Assembly (NCBI GenBank): GCA_036378495.1
Contig: DASUWI010000101.1
Span: forward strand, 1-15,658
Direction of reading: 5' to 3'
DNA length: 15,658 nucleotides
From: JAFALX01 sp036378495
Lineage (GTDB): Bacteria; Chloroflexota; Dormibacteria; Aeolococcales; Aeolococcaceae
The position numbers were made by a program, and so were the translations under genes. The notes beneath the pieces are model-generated. The model saw only the letters and a list, made by a program, of their open reading frames with translations. It made no database searches and was not told the origin of the DNA. Positions 1 through 7,934 of the stretch are shown here, one piece after another. The first letter of the stretch is position 1, and every line of letters starts with the position of its first letter.

Positions 1-3000
1 TTCGCGGCGGCGTCGATGGTCATCGGTCTGCTGCCATCCGCCTCGGCCGCGGCTTCGGCGGCGACCGCATCGCCGCCGGTCGTCTCGTCGGACACCCACC
101 ACGACAGATCACGTCCGCTTCGCTCGTACCATCCGACGAACACGAAGGCGACGTCGCACCCCGCGAAGCACGGACCGCCCGGCCAGCAGGGCCCGCCGGC
201 CGCCGACACGAGCGGCGGCCTCACAGCCACGGCCAGCTCGCCCACCGCAACGAACAACTTCGACGGGACCCCGGACAACTCGGCCGTGATCCCGTCGGAC
301 AGCACGGGCGCCGCGGGCACAACGCAGTACGTCGAGGTGGTCAACTCGCAGATCGCGGTCTACAACAAGAGCGGCGGGCTGCTCCTCGGTCCCGAGAACA
401 CGAACACGCTGTGGTCGGGGTTCGGCGGTGGCTGCCAGACGAACGACGACGGCGACGGAACTGTGCAGTTCGACACGCTGTCGCACCGCTGGGTGGTGCA
501 GCAGCTCTCGGTATCGACGCAGCCCTTCTTCATCTGCGTCGCAGTGTCCACCAGCGCTGACGCCACCGGGTCGTGGAACCGCTACAGCTTCCAGTACGCC
601 GACTTCCCCGACTATCCGAAGCTCGGCGTCTGGCCGGATGCCTACTACCTGACCGTCAACCGATTCGACTCGTCGGGAACCACCGGCCTCGGCGAGGAGA
701 CGTGCGCGCTCAACCGTGCGTCAATGCTCACCGGCGCGGCGGCCTCCACGCAGTGCTTCTCGCTGAACTCCAGCGGCGAGAACACCGTGCTGCCGGCAAC
801 GCTCAACGGCACGACCCCGCCTGCGGCGGGCGCGCCCGAATGGCTCGTGGGCATCTCACCGACGACGGGGAACGCGCTCGCCTACTGGCAGCTGCACATC
901 GACTGGACCACACCGTCGAACTCGTCGCTCAGTGCACAGACGAACCTGCCCGTGACGGCATTCAGCGAGGCGTGCGGCGGCGCCGGGACCTGCATCCCGC
1001 AGTCCGGAACATCGCAGCAGCTCGACTCCCTCGGTGACCGGCTGATGTACGACCTGCCGTACCGCAACTTCGGCGACCACGAGTCGATCATGGTCACGCA
1101 CTCGATCGCCGCCGGCAGCTCGGTCGGCATGCGCTGGTACGAGCTCCGCCCGAGCGGCTCGGCGCTGAGCGTGTTCCAGTCGGGCACCTACGCGCCCACC
1201 AGCACGTATCGCTGGATGGGGTCGATCGGCATGGACCAGTCGGGGGATGTGGCGCTCGGCTACAGCACGTCGAGCTCGACGCTGCACCCGGGAGTTGCAT
1301 TCACGGGGCGGCTTGCGTCCGACCCGGCCGGCACGATGCCCCAGGGCGAGACGACTCTGTTCACCGGCGGTGGATCGCAGACGGGGTCGTTCTTCAACCC
1401 CGGCAACCGCTGGGGTGACTACAGCGGCATGTCGATCGACCCGAGCGACGATTGCACGTTCTGGTACGTCAACCAGTACGTCCCGTCCAACGGCGACTTC
1501 AACTGGCACACACGCATCGGCTCGTTCAAGTTTCCGAGCTGCGGAACGGCGAGCAACGACTTCTCCATCAGCGCCAACCCGACGAGCCTCTCGCTGGCGG
1601 CGAACGCTGCCGGGAGCAGCACGATCAGCACTGCGGTGACGTCGGGCTCCGCCGGCACCGTATCGCTCAGCGTGAGCGGCACCCCGAGCGGCGCGACGGC
1701 GTCGCTCACCGCGACCAGCGTCACTGCGGGCCAGAGCACCACCCTGAACGTGAACGCAGGCACCGCAGCGCCGGGAACGTACACGCTCACGGTGACGGGC
1801 ACCGAGGGTTCGGCGACGCACGCCACCACGGTGTCGCTGACCGTGCTGGCGCCGAATGACTTCTCCATCAGCGCCAACCCGACGAGCCTCTCGCTGGCGG
1901 CGAACGCCGCCGGGAGCAGCACCATCAGCACTGCGGTGACGTCGGGCTCCGCCGGCACCGTATCGCTCAGCGTGAGCGGCACCCCGAGCGGCGCGACGGC
2001 ATCGCTCACCTCGACCAGCGTGACCGCGGGCCAGAGCACCACCCTGAACGTGAACGCAGGCACCGCAACGCCCGGAACCTACACCATCACGGTGACCGGC
2101 ACCGAGGGAGCCGCGACGCACAGCACGACGATTTCGCTCACCGTCACCAGCGGGACGCAGGGCCTTGTGCAGGTCGGCAGCGACCCATTCACCGATCCCA
2201 ACGCGGAGCACGCGACCACCGTCGAGCCCGACACGCTGTCGAACGGCTCCACGATGGTGTCCGTGTTCCAGGTCGGCCGCTTCAACAACGGCGGGTCCGA
2301 CGACACCGGGTTCGCCACAACCACCAACGGGGGCTCGACGTGGAGCCAGGGTCAGCTGCCCGGGTTGACCGCACAGGGCGGCGGCACGCCGAACCTCGGG
2401 TGGGCACGGGTCAGCGATCCGGCGATCGCGTACGACCCCAAGCTCGGCGTGTGGATCGCTGAGTCGCTCACGCTCGACTCGACGGTGAGAGGTGCGGGGG
2501 TCGCCGTGAACCGCTCAAGCGACGGCGTCACCTGGTCTGCCGCCACCAACGCGATCTCGCAGACGACCGACTCCTTCGACAAGTCCTGGATCGCGTGCGA
2601 CCGCACAGTCTCGAGCCCGCACTATGGCAACTGCTACATCGAATTCGACGACAACTCCGCGAGCAACGCCTTGCGCATGATCACCTCGACCGACGGCGGA
2701 CTCACGTGGTCGGTGGCACGCGGCACCTCTGACAACGCACACGGACTCGGCGGCCAGCCGCTGGTGCAGCCGAATGGCAACATCGTGGTGCCGTACTTCG
2801 CCGATTCGGCGTCGCAAATGCGGTCGTTCGTGTCCACCAACGGAGGCAGCAGCTGGAACTCCAGCCGGCTGATCTCATCGGTGACGGACCACGCGGCGGC
2901 GGGCGGCCTTCGCACATCGCCGCTGCCGTCGGCGGAGATCGATTCCGCGGGCACGGTCTACGTCGTGTGGCAGGACTGCCGCTTCCGCAGCGGGTGCACA

Positions 3001-3513
3001 TCGAATGACATCGTGATGTCGAAGTCGTCGAACGGCACCAGATGGAGCACTGTCACGCGCATACCCATCGATGCCACGAACAGCGGCGAGGACCACTTCA
3101 TTCCCGGCCTTGCCGTTGACCTGGGCACGAAGGGGTCGTCCGCGCACCTCGGCCTCTACTACTACTACTACCCCGTCGCCGCATGCACCACGTGCCAGCT
3201 GGACGTCGGATTCATCTCGTCGACCAACGGTGGCTCGAGTTGGGGCGGCAGCACACAGGTCGCGGGCCCGATGACGCTGAACGAGCTTGCCCCCACCACG
3301 CAGGGACCGATGGTCGGCGACTACATCTCGGCGTCCTTCATGGCCGGCCGGGCGTGGTCGGTGTTCGCCGTGGGCTTGCCCCCGTCGGGCGGCACGCTCA
3401 ACGAGGCCATGTACACGCTCTCCGGCGGGCTCGCCGCCCCCGGCGGTCCGCGTCACCCGAACTCGGGCGGCAACCCGGGACCCGGCCGGGGTCATTCGTC
3501 GACCGCATTCTGA
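1..3513 (+). CDS. Large secreted protein with two propeller-like modules, 5' partial
   Basis: The frame is open from the first base; the first in-window ATG (16) lies inside an alanine-rich hydrophobic stretch ending in SASAAASA that looks like the end of a secretion signal, so the true start is probably upstream. Numbering from that ATG (1165 residues): a Pro/Ser/Thr-rich linker to about 75; a module to about 512 with motifs such as RWGDYSGMSIDP, of a type I recognise from other bacterial exoproteins; two tandem Ig-like repeats at 514-613 and 614-713; then a sialidase/BNR-type module with Asp-box-like motifs near 768, 891, 940, 1004 and 1068 (for example STDGGLTW, STNGGSSW). The C-terminus is Gly/Pro-rich with no sortase motif or anchor. 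A secreted, carbohydrate- or surface-binding role is inferred; no sialidase active site was identified. It ends 8 bases from the convergent lipoprotein gene. Confidence 0.85.
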   Translation, partial: FAAASMVIGLLPSASAAASAATASPPVVSSDTHHDRSRPLRSYHPTNTKATSHPAKHGPPGQQGPPAADTSGGLTATASSPTATNNFDGTPDNSAVIPSDSTGAAGTTQYVEVVNSQIAVYNKSGGLLLGPENTNTLWSGFGGGCQTNDDGDGTVQFDTLSHRWVVQQLSVSTQPFFICVAVSTSADATGSWNRYSFQYADFPDYPKLGVWPDAYYLTVNRFDSSGTTGLGEETCALNRASMLTGAAASTQCFSLNSSGENTVLPATLNGTTPPAAGAPEWLVGISPTTGNALAYWQLHIDWTTPSNSSLSAQTNLPVTAFSEACGGAGTCIPQSGTSQQLDSLGDRLMYDLPYRNFGDHESIMVTHSIAAGSSVGMRWYELRPSGSALSVFQSGTYAPTSTYRWMGSIGMDQSGDVALGYSTSSSTLHPGVAFTGRLASDPAGTMPQGETTLFTGGGSQTGSFFNPGNRWGDYSGMSIDPSDDCTFWYVNQYVPSNGDFNWHTRIGSFKFPSCGTASNDFSISANPTSLSLAANAAGSSTISTAVTSGSAGTVSLSVSGTPSGATASLTATSVTAGQSTTLNVNAGTAAPGTYTLTVTGTEGSATHATTVSLTVLAPNDFSISANPTSLSLAANAAGSSTISTAVTSGSAGTVSLSVSGTPSGATASLTSTSVTAGQSTTLNVNAGTATPGTYTITVTGTEGAATHSTTISLTVTSGTQGLVQVGSDPFTDPNAEHATTVEPDTLSNGSTMVSVFQVGRFNNGGSDDTGFATTTNGGSTWSQGQLPGLTAQGGGTPNLGWARVSDPAIAYDPKLGVWIAESLTLDSTVRGAGVAVNRSSDGVTWSAATNAISQTTDSFDKSWIACDRTVSSPHYGNCYIEFDDNSASNALRMITSTDGGLTWSVARGTSDNAHGLGGQPLVQPNGNIVVPYFADSASQMRSFVSTNGGSSWNSSRLISSVTDHAAAGGLRTSPLPSAEIDSAGTVYVVWQDCRFRSGCTSNDIVMSKSSNGTRWSTVTRIPIDATNSGEDHFIPGLAVDLGTKGSSAHLGLYYYYYPVAACTTCQLDVGFISSTNGGSSWGGSTQVAGPMTLNELAPTTQGPMVGDYISASFMAGRAWSVFAVGLPPSGGTLNEAMYTLSGGLAAPGGPRHPNSGGNPGPGRGHSSTAF
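1555..2154 (+). repeat. Tandem 300-bp duplication encoding two Ig-like repeats
   Basis: Bases 1555-1854 and 1855-2154 are in-frame copies of exactly 300 bp. Rows 1561-1680 and 1861-1980 differ at only 2 of 120 positions; divergence rises towards the 3' end of the unit. Each copy encodes about 100 residues beginning NDFSISANPTSLSL and ending in a beta-strand-like TVSLTV or TISLTV, rich in Ser, Thr, Gly and Ala. This resembles bacterial Ig-like repeats used as spacers in surface and secreted proteins. Confidence 0.95.
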
Positions 3514-3521
3514 CCGCCGCA

Positions 3522-4004
3522 TCACGGGACGGGGTGGGGGGTGACGACGACCGTCACCTCCCACAACCGTGACGCCAGCCCGCACAGGGGCAGGCAGGTG
3601 GGGTTCTCGGTCGCCCCCAGCCGAGCCGTGCCCGGCTGCAGCGCGCGGAACCTGGCGGTGACCCCGGTGGCCGTCCGCGCGGTCGCCTCGGGCTGCAGCA
3701 CCGATGGATCGCTCGAGGACGGCAGCGCGAAGCGGTACACGGCCTCTGCGGTGAGCGTCACCTCCACCGTGGCGCCGACCCGGACGTAGCTCGTGGAGCT
3801 CGCGTCGCCGTTGCCGAGGGTCGCGATCTCACCACCCGACGCCGATGTGCTCGTCACCGACGAGGTGGCCGTCGACGCCGGGATCGTCGTCGACGCCGAC
3901 GAGTGCGTGGGGGAGGCTTCGGCCGCCGGGCGCCGGGTGCCGCACGAAGAAACCAGCACGGCGATGAGAACCAGGCCGGTGGCCGCCGATCCAGCCCGCA
4001 CCAT
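3522..4004 (-). CDS. Small secreted lipoprotein, Ig-like or chagasin-like fold possible
   Basis: The 160-residue product starts with a short basic region and a hydrophobic segment, then the lipobox V-S-S-C with Cys21 as the lipidated residue, so it should be anchored to the outer face of the membrane. Residues 28-58 are a Ser/Thr/Ala-rich linker. Residues 72-155 form a compact domain with alternating hydrophobics (VRVGATVEVTL, ARFRALQPGTARL, LWEVTVVV) and two cysteines, 137 and 141, that could form a disulfide. The pattern recalls Ig-like domains or the chagasin/I42 protease-inhibitor fold, but the diagnostic chagasin loops are not clear, so this is only a suggestion. ATG 4004 was chosen; an in-frame GTG at 4013 adds two arginines to the signal n-region and lies just downstream of a CAGAAT box (4020-4025), so it is a real alternative. 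Divergent from ferredoxin. Confidence 0.75.
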   Translation of the reverse strand: MVRAGSAATGLVLIAVLVSSCGTRRPAAEASPTHSSASTTIPASTATSSVTSTSASGGEIATLGNGDASSTSYVRVGATVEVTLTAEAVYRFALPSSSDPSVLQPEATARTATGVTARFRALQPGTARLGATENPTCLPLCGLASRLWEVTVVVTPHPVP

Positions 4005-4068
4005 GCGTCGCACCGCTCGATTCTGTCGCCTGGGGCAGGCTGCGCTGATCGGAGCTCGGCAGACCCCT

Positions 4069-4077
4069 TGGTACACT
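4069..4077 (+). promoter_or_regulatory. Extended -10 promoter of the ferredoxin gene
   Basis: TGGTACACT fits an extended -10 (TGN-TANNNT), with TACACT at 4072-4077. The expected transcript start is about 4084, leaving roughly 3 bases before ATG 4087. No convincing -35 lies 16-18 bases upstream, as is common for extended -10 promoters. Confidence 0.55.
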
Positions 4078-4086
4078 CGGAAGGCA

Positions 4087-4383
4087 ATGACATACATCGT
4101 CACTGAGACCTGCATCGACCTCAAGGACAAGTCGTGCATCGAGGTGTGCCCGGTCGATTGCATCCACGAGGCCGACGAGGACCGGATGGTGTTCATCGAC
4201 CCCGACGAATGCATCGACTGCGGGGCCTGCGTGGACCCATGTCCGGTTGACGCGATCTACGCCGAGGAGGACGTGCCCGCGGCGCAGGTGAGCTTCGTCG
4301 AGATCAACAAGGTCTACTTCAAGGACAAGGGCTCGGCGCGGACCAAGGTGGACGAGGTCAAGGCTCCAGCCCCCTCAGCCTGA
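4087..4383 (+). CDS. fdxA: 7Fe ferredoxin ([3Fe-4S][4Fe-4S])
   Basis: A 98-residue soluble cytoplasmic electron carrier very similar in pattern to mycobacterial FdxA and Azotobacter FdI. Cys9, Cys17 and Cys52 fit the 3Fe-4S ligands; Cys21, Cys42, Cys45 and Cys48 fit the 4Fe-4S ligands (C-x2-C-x2-C-x3-CP), and Cys25 corresponds to the free cysteine of FdI. The residue that would complete a second 4Fe cluster, between Cys9 and Cys17, is not cysteine, which supports a 7Fe rather than 8Fe type. The C-terminal tail is charged. The ATG at 4087 aligns with the conserved N-terminus MTYIV; the longer open frame upstream is antisense to the lipoprotein gene and was rejected. A purine-rich GGAAGG lies only 2 bases from the ATG, too close for a normal ribosome site. 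Redox partners cannot be seen here. Confidence 0.95.
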   Translation: MTYIVTETCIDLKDKSCIEVCPVDCIHEADEDRMVFIDPDECIDCGACVDPCPVDAIYAEEDVPAAQVSFVEINKVYFKDKGSARTKVDEVKAPAPSA

Positions 4384-4404
4384 GCAGCCGCCCGCGCCTG
4401 CCGC

Positions 4405-4435
4405 ATGGCCTTGTGCGATCCGTACAAGGCCGTTT
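4405..4435 (+). terminator. Probable intrinsic terminator after the ferredoxin gene
   Basis: Twenty-three bases after the ferredoxin stop, GGCCTTGT (4407-4414) pairs perfectly with ACAAGGCC (4424-4431); one G-U and one C-G pair extend it to a 10-bp stem with a 5-base loop. It is followed by GTTT, a weak U-run. Confidence 0.6.
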
Positions 4436-4444
4436 CGGCCGGTG

Positions 4445-4474
4445 TGGGCTCAGCGCCCATGGTGACCCATGGGC
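4445..4474 (+). promoter_or_regulatory. Inverted repeat upstream of glnA, candidate operator
   Basis: A perfect 8-bp inverted repeat, GCCCATGG-TGAC-CCATGGGC, occupies 4455-4474. A third arm, TGGGC at 4445-4449, can pair with GCCCA at 4455-4459, so two hairpins compete for the same bases. The repeat lies where the -35 region of the proposed glnA promoter would be, so a DNA-binding regulator site is a reasonable inference; no known consensus was matched. Confidence 0.5.
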
Positions 4475-4482
4475 CTGCCGTC

Positions 4483-4488
4483 TATGCT
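4483..4488 (+). promoter_or_regulatory. Candidate -10 box of the glnA promoter
   Basis: TATGCT fits TANNNT. The expected transcript start near 4495 gives a leader of about 80 bases before the glnA ribosome site. No strong -35 is visible; GTGACC (4462-4467) in the inverted repeat is a poor match at a short 15-base spacing. Confidence 0.45.
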
Positions 4489-4562
4489 CGGGGGTCGAGA
4501 GAGTGCCGGCCGCGGCCACTGCTCGCCCCGCCCGCTGAGCCCGGCCAGTTGTCCAGTCCCGG

Positions 4563-4569
4563 AAGGAGG
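4563..4569 (+). promoter_or_regulatory. Strong ribosome binding site of glnA
   Basis: AAGGAGG, a near-perfect anti-16S match, lies 4 bases before ATG 4574 and decides this start over the in-frame ATG at 4469. Confidence 0.85.
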
Positions 4570-4573
4570 AACG

Positions 4574-6027
<1,454 letters not shown>

Positions 6028-6040
<13 letters not shown>

Positions 6041-7359
6041 TACCCCTTCCTGGACGGGGGCCGGGTGACTCGTCGCCCGGCCCTTCTCAGGCTCTGGTAG
6101 AGCGGCACCACCAGCCAGACGGCGGCGAGGCTCGGCAGGGAGAAGAGCTGGAGCAGCGGCCACCACGCCGGTGAGCGGCTCAGCGCCAGCAGCGACGGCA
6201 TCGACACTGCGGCGATCGCCAGCGGGGCGACCACGGCGAACACCACGACGGTGACGGCGGTCGCGATGAGCAGCGCGCGGCGGTCGTGCCGGTCACCGGC
6301 CCGTGCCAGTGCGACGGCGGCCGCGAGTGGAATGAGCAGCGCAGTGTAGTGCGCGTACCAGGCGATGCTGCCCGCGAGCAGCATGGCCAGCACCCCGAGG
6401 CCGAACTCGCCGCTGCGCTCGGGCCGCGTCCGCCGGTCGGGACGGACCGCCCACGTGGCCACTCCGAGCAGGAGCGCGCTGAGCGCCACGCTCGCGACGA
6501 TGATCGGCAGCGGCGTGGGCTGCACCGTGAGCACGGAGTGGTCCACGAGCCGGGAGAGGGCGGCGGCGAGGCTCTGGTTGTACAGCCAGCCCATGGGCCG
6601 GCTGAGGGCCGGGAGGACGGTTGTGACGAACGTCCTGGTCGCAGCGGTGCCCAGGGCGAGCACGCCGAGGCCGATGGTCGCCACCACCGTGGCGACCATC
6701 GCCGCCGACGCCTGCCACCAGCGCCGCCGCAGCAGGAGGAGCAGCAGCACGATCGGCGCCACCTTGATGCCGGCGGCGAGGCCGAGCACGACCCCGGCGG
6801 TACGCCCGCGACCGGTCACGTAGGCCCAGTAGGCGATCGCGAGGAGCAGGAAGATGACACCGTTGATCTGCCCGTGCCAGTAGTTGTACGCGGCCGGACC
6901 GAACGCGACCGCGGCGATCACCGCCAGCTCGAGGCGCGGCCACGAGGCGGGAAGTGCGGTGCGGGCGACGATGACCGCTGCGATCACCGTGGTGGCGAGC
7001 GACAGCGCCAGCCAGACCGAGAGCGCCTGGTGGTCGTTAAGGAGCGCCAGCGGCCGCACCAGCACGGCCCCGAACGGCGGGTAGGTGAAGCCCGACAGCA
7101 CCGGCGTCGTGCTCGTGAACTGGGCGTACGGCGAGCCACCCGCCGCCATCGATCGCGCCGCGCCCATGTACGCGCCGAAGTCCTCGAAGGCGCCGCCGAA
7201 GTGTCCGGTCAGGGGGTCGACGACGAACGACTTGACCGCCACGGCCGCCGCGACGAGGGCGGCGATCCTGATGAGCAGGCGCACCTGGCCGGCGGGGAGC
7301 AGGGGGCGCACCATGCGGCGCTGCGCAGCATGTGCGGGGGCGGCGCCGGACGTGGCCAC
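6028..7359 (-). CDS. GT87-family (DUF2029) polyprenyl-phosphate mannosyltransferase
   Basis: A 443-residue multi-pass membrane protein with about ten or more hydrophobic segments. The N-terminal pattern FEDFGAYMGAARSMAAGGSPY, with Asp60 in the position of the presumed catalytic acid, followed by FTYPPFGAVLVRPLALL (91-107), GQINGVIFLLLAIAYW, GLAAGIKVAPIVLLLLLLRRRW and YNQSL, is characteristic of GT87, the family of mycobacterial PimE. Members use polyprenyl-phosphate-mannose on the outer side of the membrane to extend lipoglycans or glycoproteins; acceptor and sugar here are unknown. The start is GTG 7359, supported by a promoter placing the transcript start at about 7360; the in-frame ATG at 7314 is an alternative. 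The stop overlaps glnA by 13 bp. Confidence 0.88.
6056..6088 (+). terminator. Strong stem-loop terminator of glnA
   Basis: GGGCCGGGTGA (6058-6068), loop CTCG, then TCGCCCGGCCC (6073-6083) makes an 11-bp stem with one G-U pair, followed by TTCTC. It starts 17 bases after the glnA stop and lies wholly inside the 3' coding part of the opposite-strand glycosyltransferase gene. The other strand has no T-run after the stem, so it should act on glnA transcripts. Confidence 0.75.
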
Positions 7360-7366
7360 GCCAGCG

Positions 7367-7395
7367 ATGCTACGAACGCGTGCGTCGCCGGTCAG
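7367..7395 (-). promoter_or_regulatory. Promoter of the GT87 gene (-35 CTGACC, -10 TAGCAT)
   Basis: On the minus strand, CTGACC (7395-7390) and TAGCAT (7372-7367) are separated by exactly 17 bases. The predicted transcript start is about 7360, one base before the GTG start, so the mRNA is probably leaderless. This is the best-formed promoter in the window. Confidence 0.6.
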
Positions 7396-7439
7396 CGGAG
7401 TCGCGCCATCGTGACCGACTTGCTGCGCCCGCCGGACGA

Positions 7440-7934
7440 TCAGGCGCGAATGGCGTCGACGTCGGCGATGACCACGTGGTGGGGCAGCTGCATGTCGTCG
7501 TCGAGGAAGCCGTCACCCGCGACCCGGAACCCGATGCGCTCGTAGAACCCGAGCGCGCCGTCGCGGCCGTTGGCCCAGAGCACCTCGACGCCGTCCTTCC
7601 GCGCCCGAGCCACCAGCTCGCGCATCAGCGCGCGTCCGATGCCGCGGCCCTGGAGCCCGTCGTCGACCGCCATGCCGCGGAATCGCATCGCTCGTCGCCC
7701 GGGGTCGAGCGGCGTTTCCGCGGGGAAGTACGTGACCACGCCGGCGACGGCGCCATCCCGGGTGATCGCCGCCAGGTGTCGCGTGGTCGCGATCGCGTCC
7801 TGCCGCGAGCGTGCCGCCTCCGGCGGCCGGCCCGCGCGCAGCATGCGCGCGCGCAGCGGGAGGATCCTCTCCACCGGCACATCGCGAACCGCGAATCCTG
7901 AAGCGGGCGCCCGGCGCGAGTCGTCAGCCGGCAA
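7440..7934 (-). CDS. GNAT-family N-acetyltransferase
   Basis: About 164 residues with the full GNAT fold: N-terminal strand and helix FAVRDVPVERILPLRARML, a central strand GAVAGVVTYFP, acetyl-CoA-binding motif A RGMAVDDGLQGRGIGRALM (Q/R-x-x-G-x-G), and motif B WANGRDGALGFYERIGFRV. Proteins of this shape are common and mostly uncharacterised; the acceptor amine is unknown. The start is uncertain: the N-terminal strand requires translation to begin upstream of the GTG at 7880, and the only candidate there is TTG 7934, which overlaps the dxs stop by 11 bases. That suggests translational coupling in a dxs-GNAT operon. No ribosome site is visible. It may simply be a stand-alone acetyltransferase cotranscribed with dxs. 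Confidence 0.82.
   Translation of the reverse strand: MPADDSRRAPASGFAVRDVPVERILPLRARMLRAGRPPEAARSRQDAIATTRHLAAITRDGAVAGVVTYFPAETPLDPGRRAMRFRGMAVDDGLQGRGIGRALMRELVARARKDGVEVLWANGRDGALGFYERIGFRVAGDGFLDDDMQLPHHVVIADVDAIRA

Noticed and set aside
856..2211. A 451-codon minus-strand open frame within the exoprotein gene, containing a repeat.
   Set aside because: The repeat is only the complement of the 300-bp duplication; composition is Arg/Ala/Gly-rich and no start signal is visible.
3157..3171. Five consecutive TAC triplets as a possible slippage-prone phase-variation tract.
   Set aside because: Triplet slippage would not shift the frame, and a tyrosine run at this place (LGLYYYYYP) looks like a family feature of such BNR-type modules.
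3793..4086. An N-terminal extension of the ferredoxin by 98 codons.
   Set aside because: The extension is antisense to the lipoprotein gene, would precede the ferredoxin promoter, and is not part of 7Fe ferredoxins, which begin at MTYIV-like sequence.
4469..4573. An earlier glnA start at ATG 4469.
   Set aside because: It lies inside the inverted repeat and upstream of the proposed -10 box; ATG 4574 has a near-perfect ribosome site and gives the normal GlnA length.
6286..7545. A 419-codon plus-strand open frame opposite the GT87 gene.
   Set aside because: Charged, low-complexity translation without motifs, antisense to a well-supported membrane enzyme.
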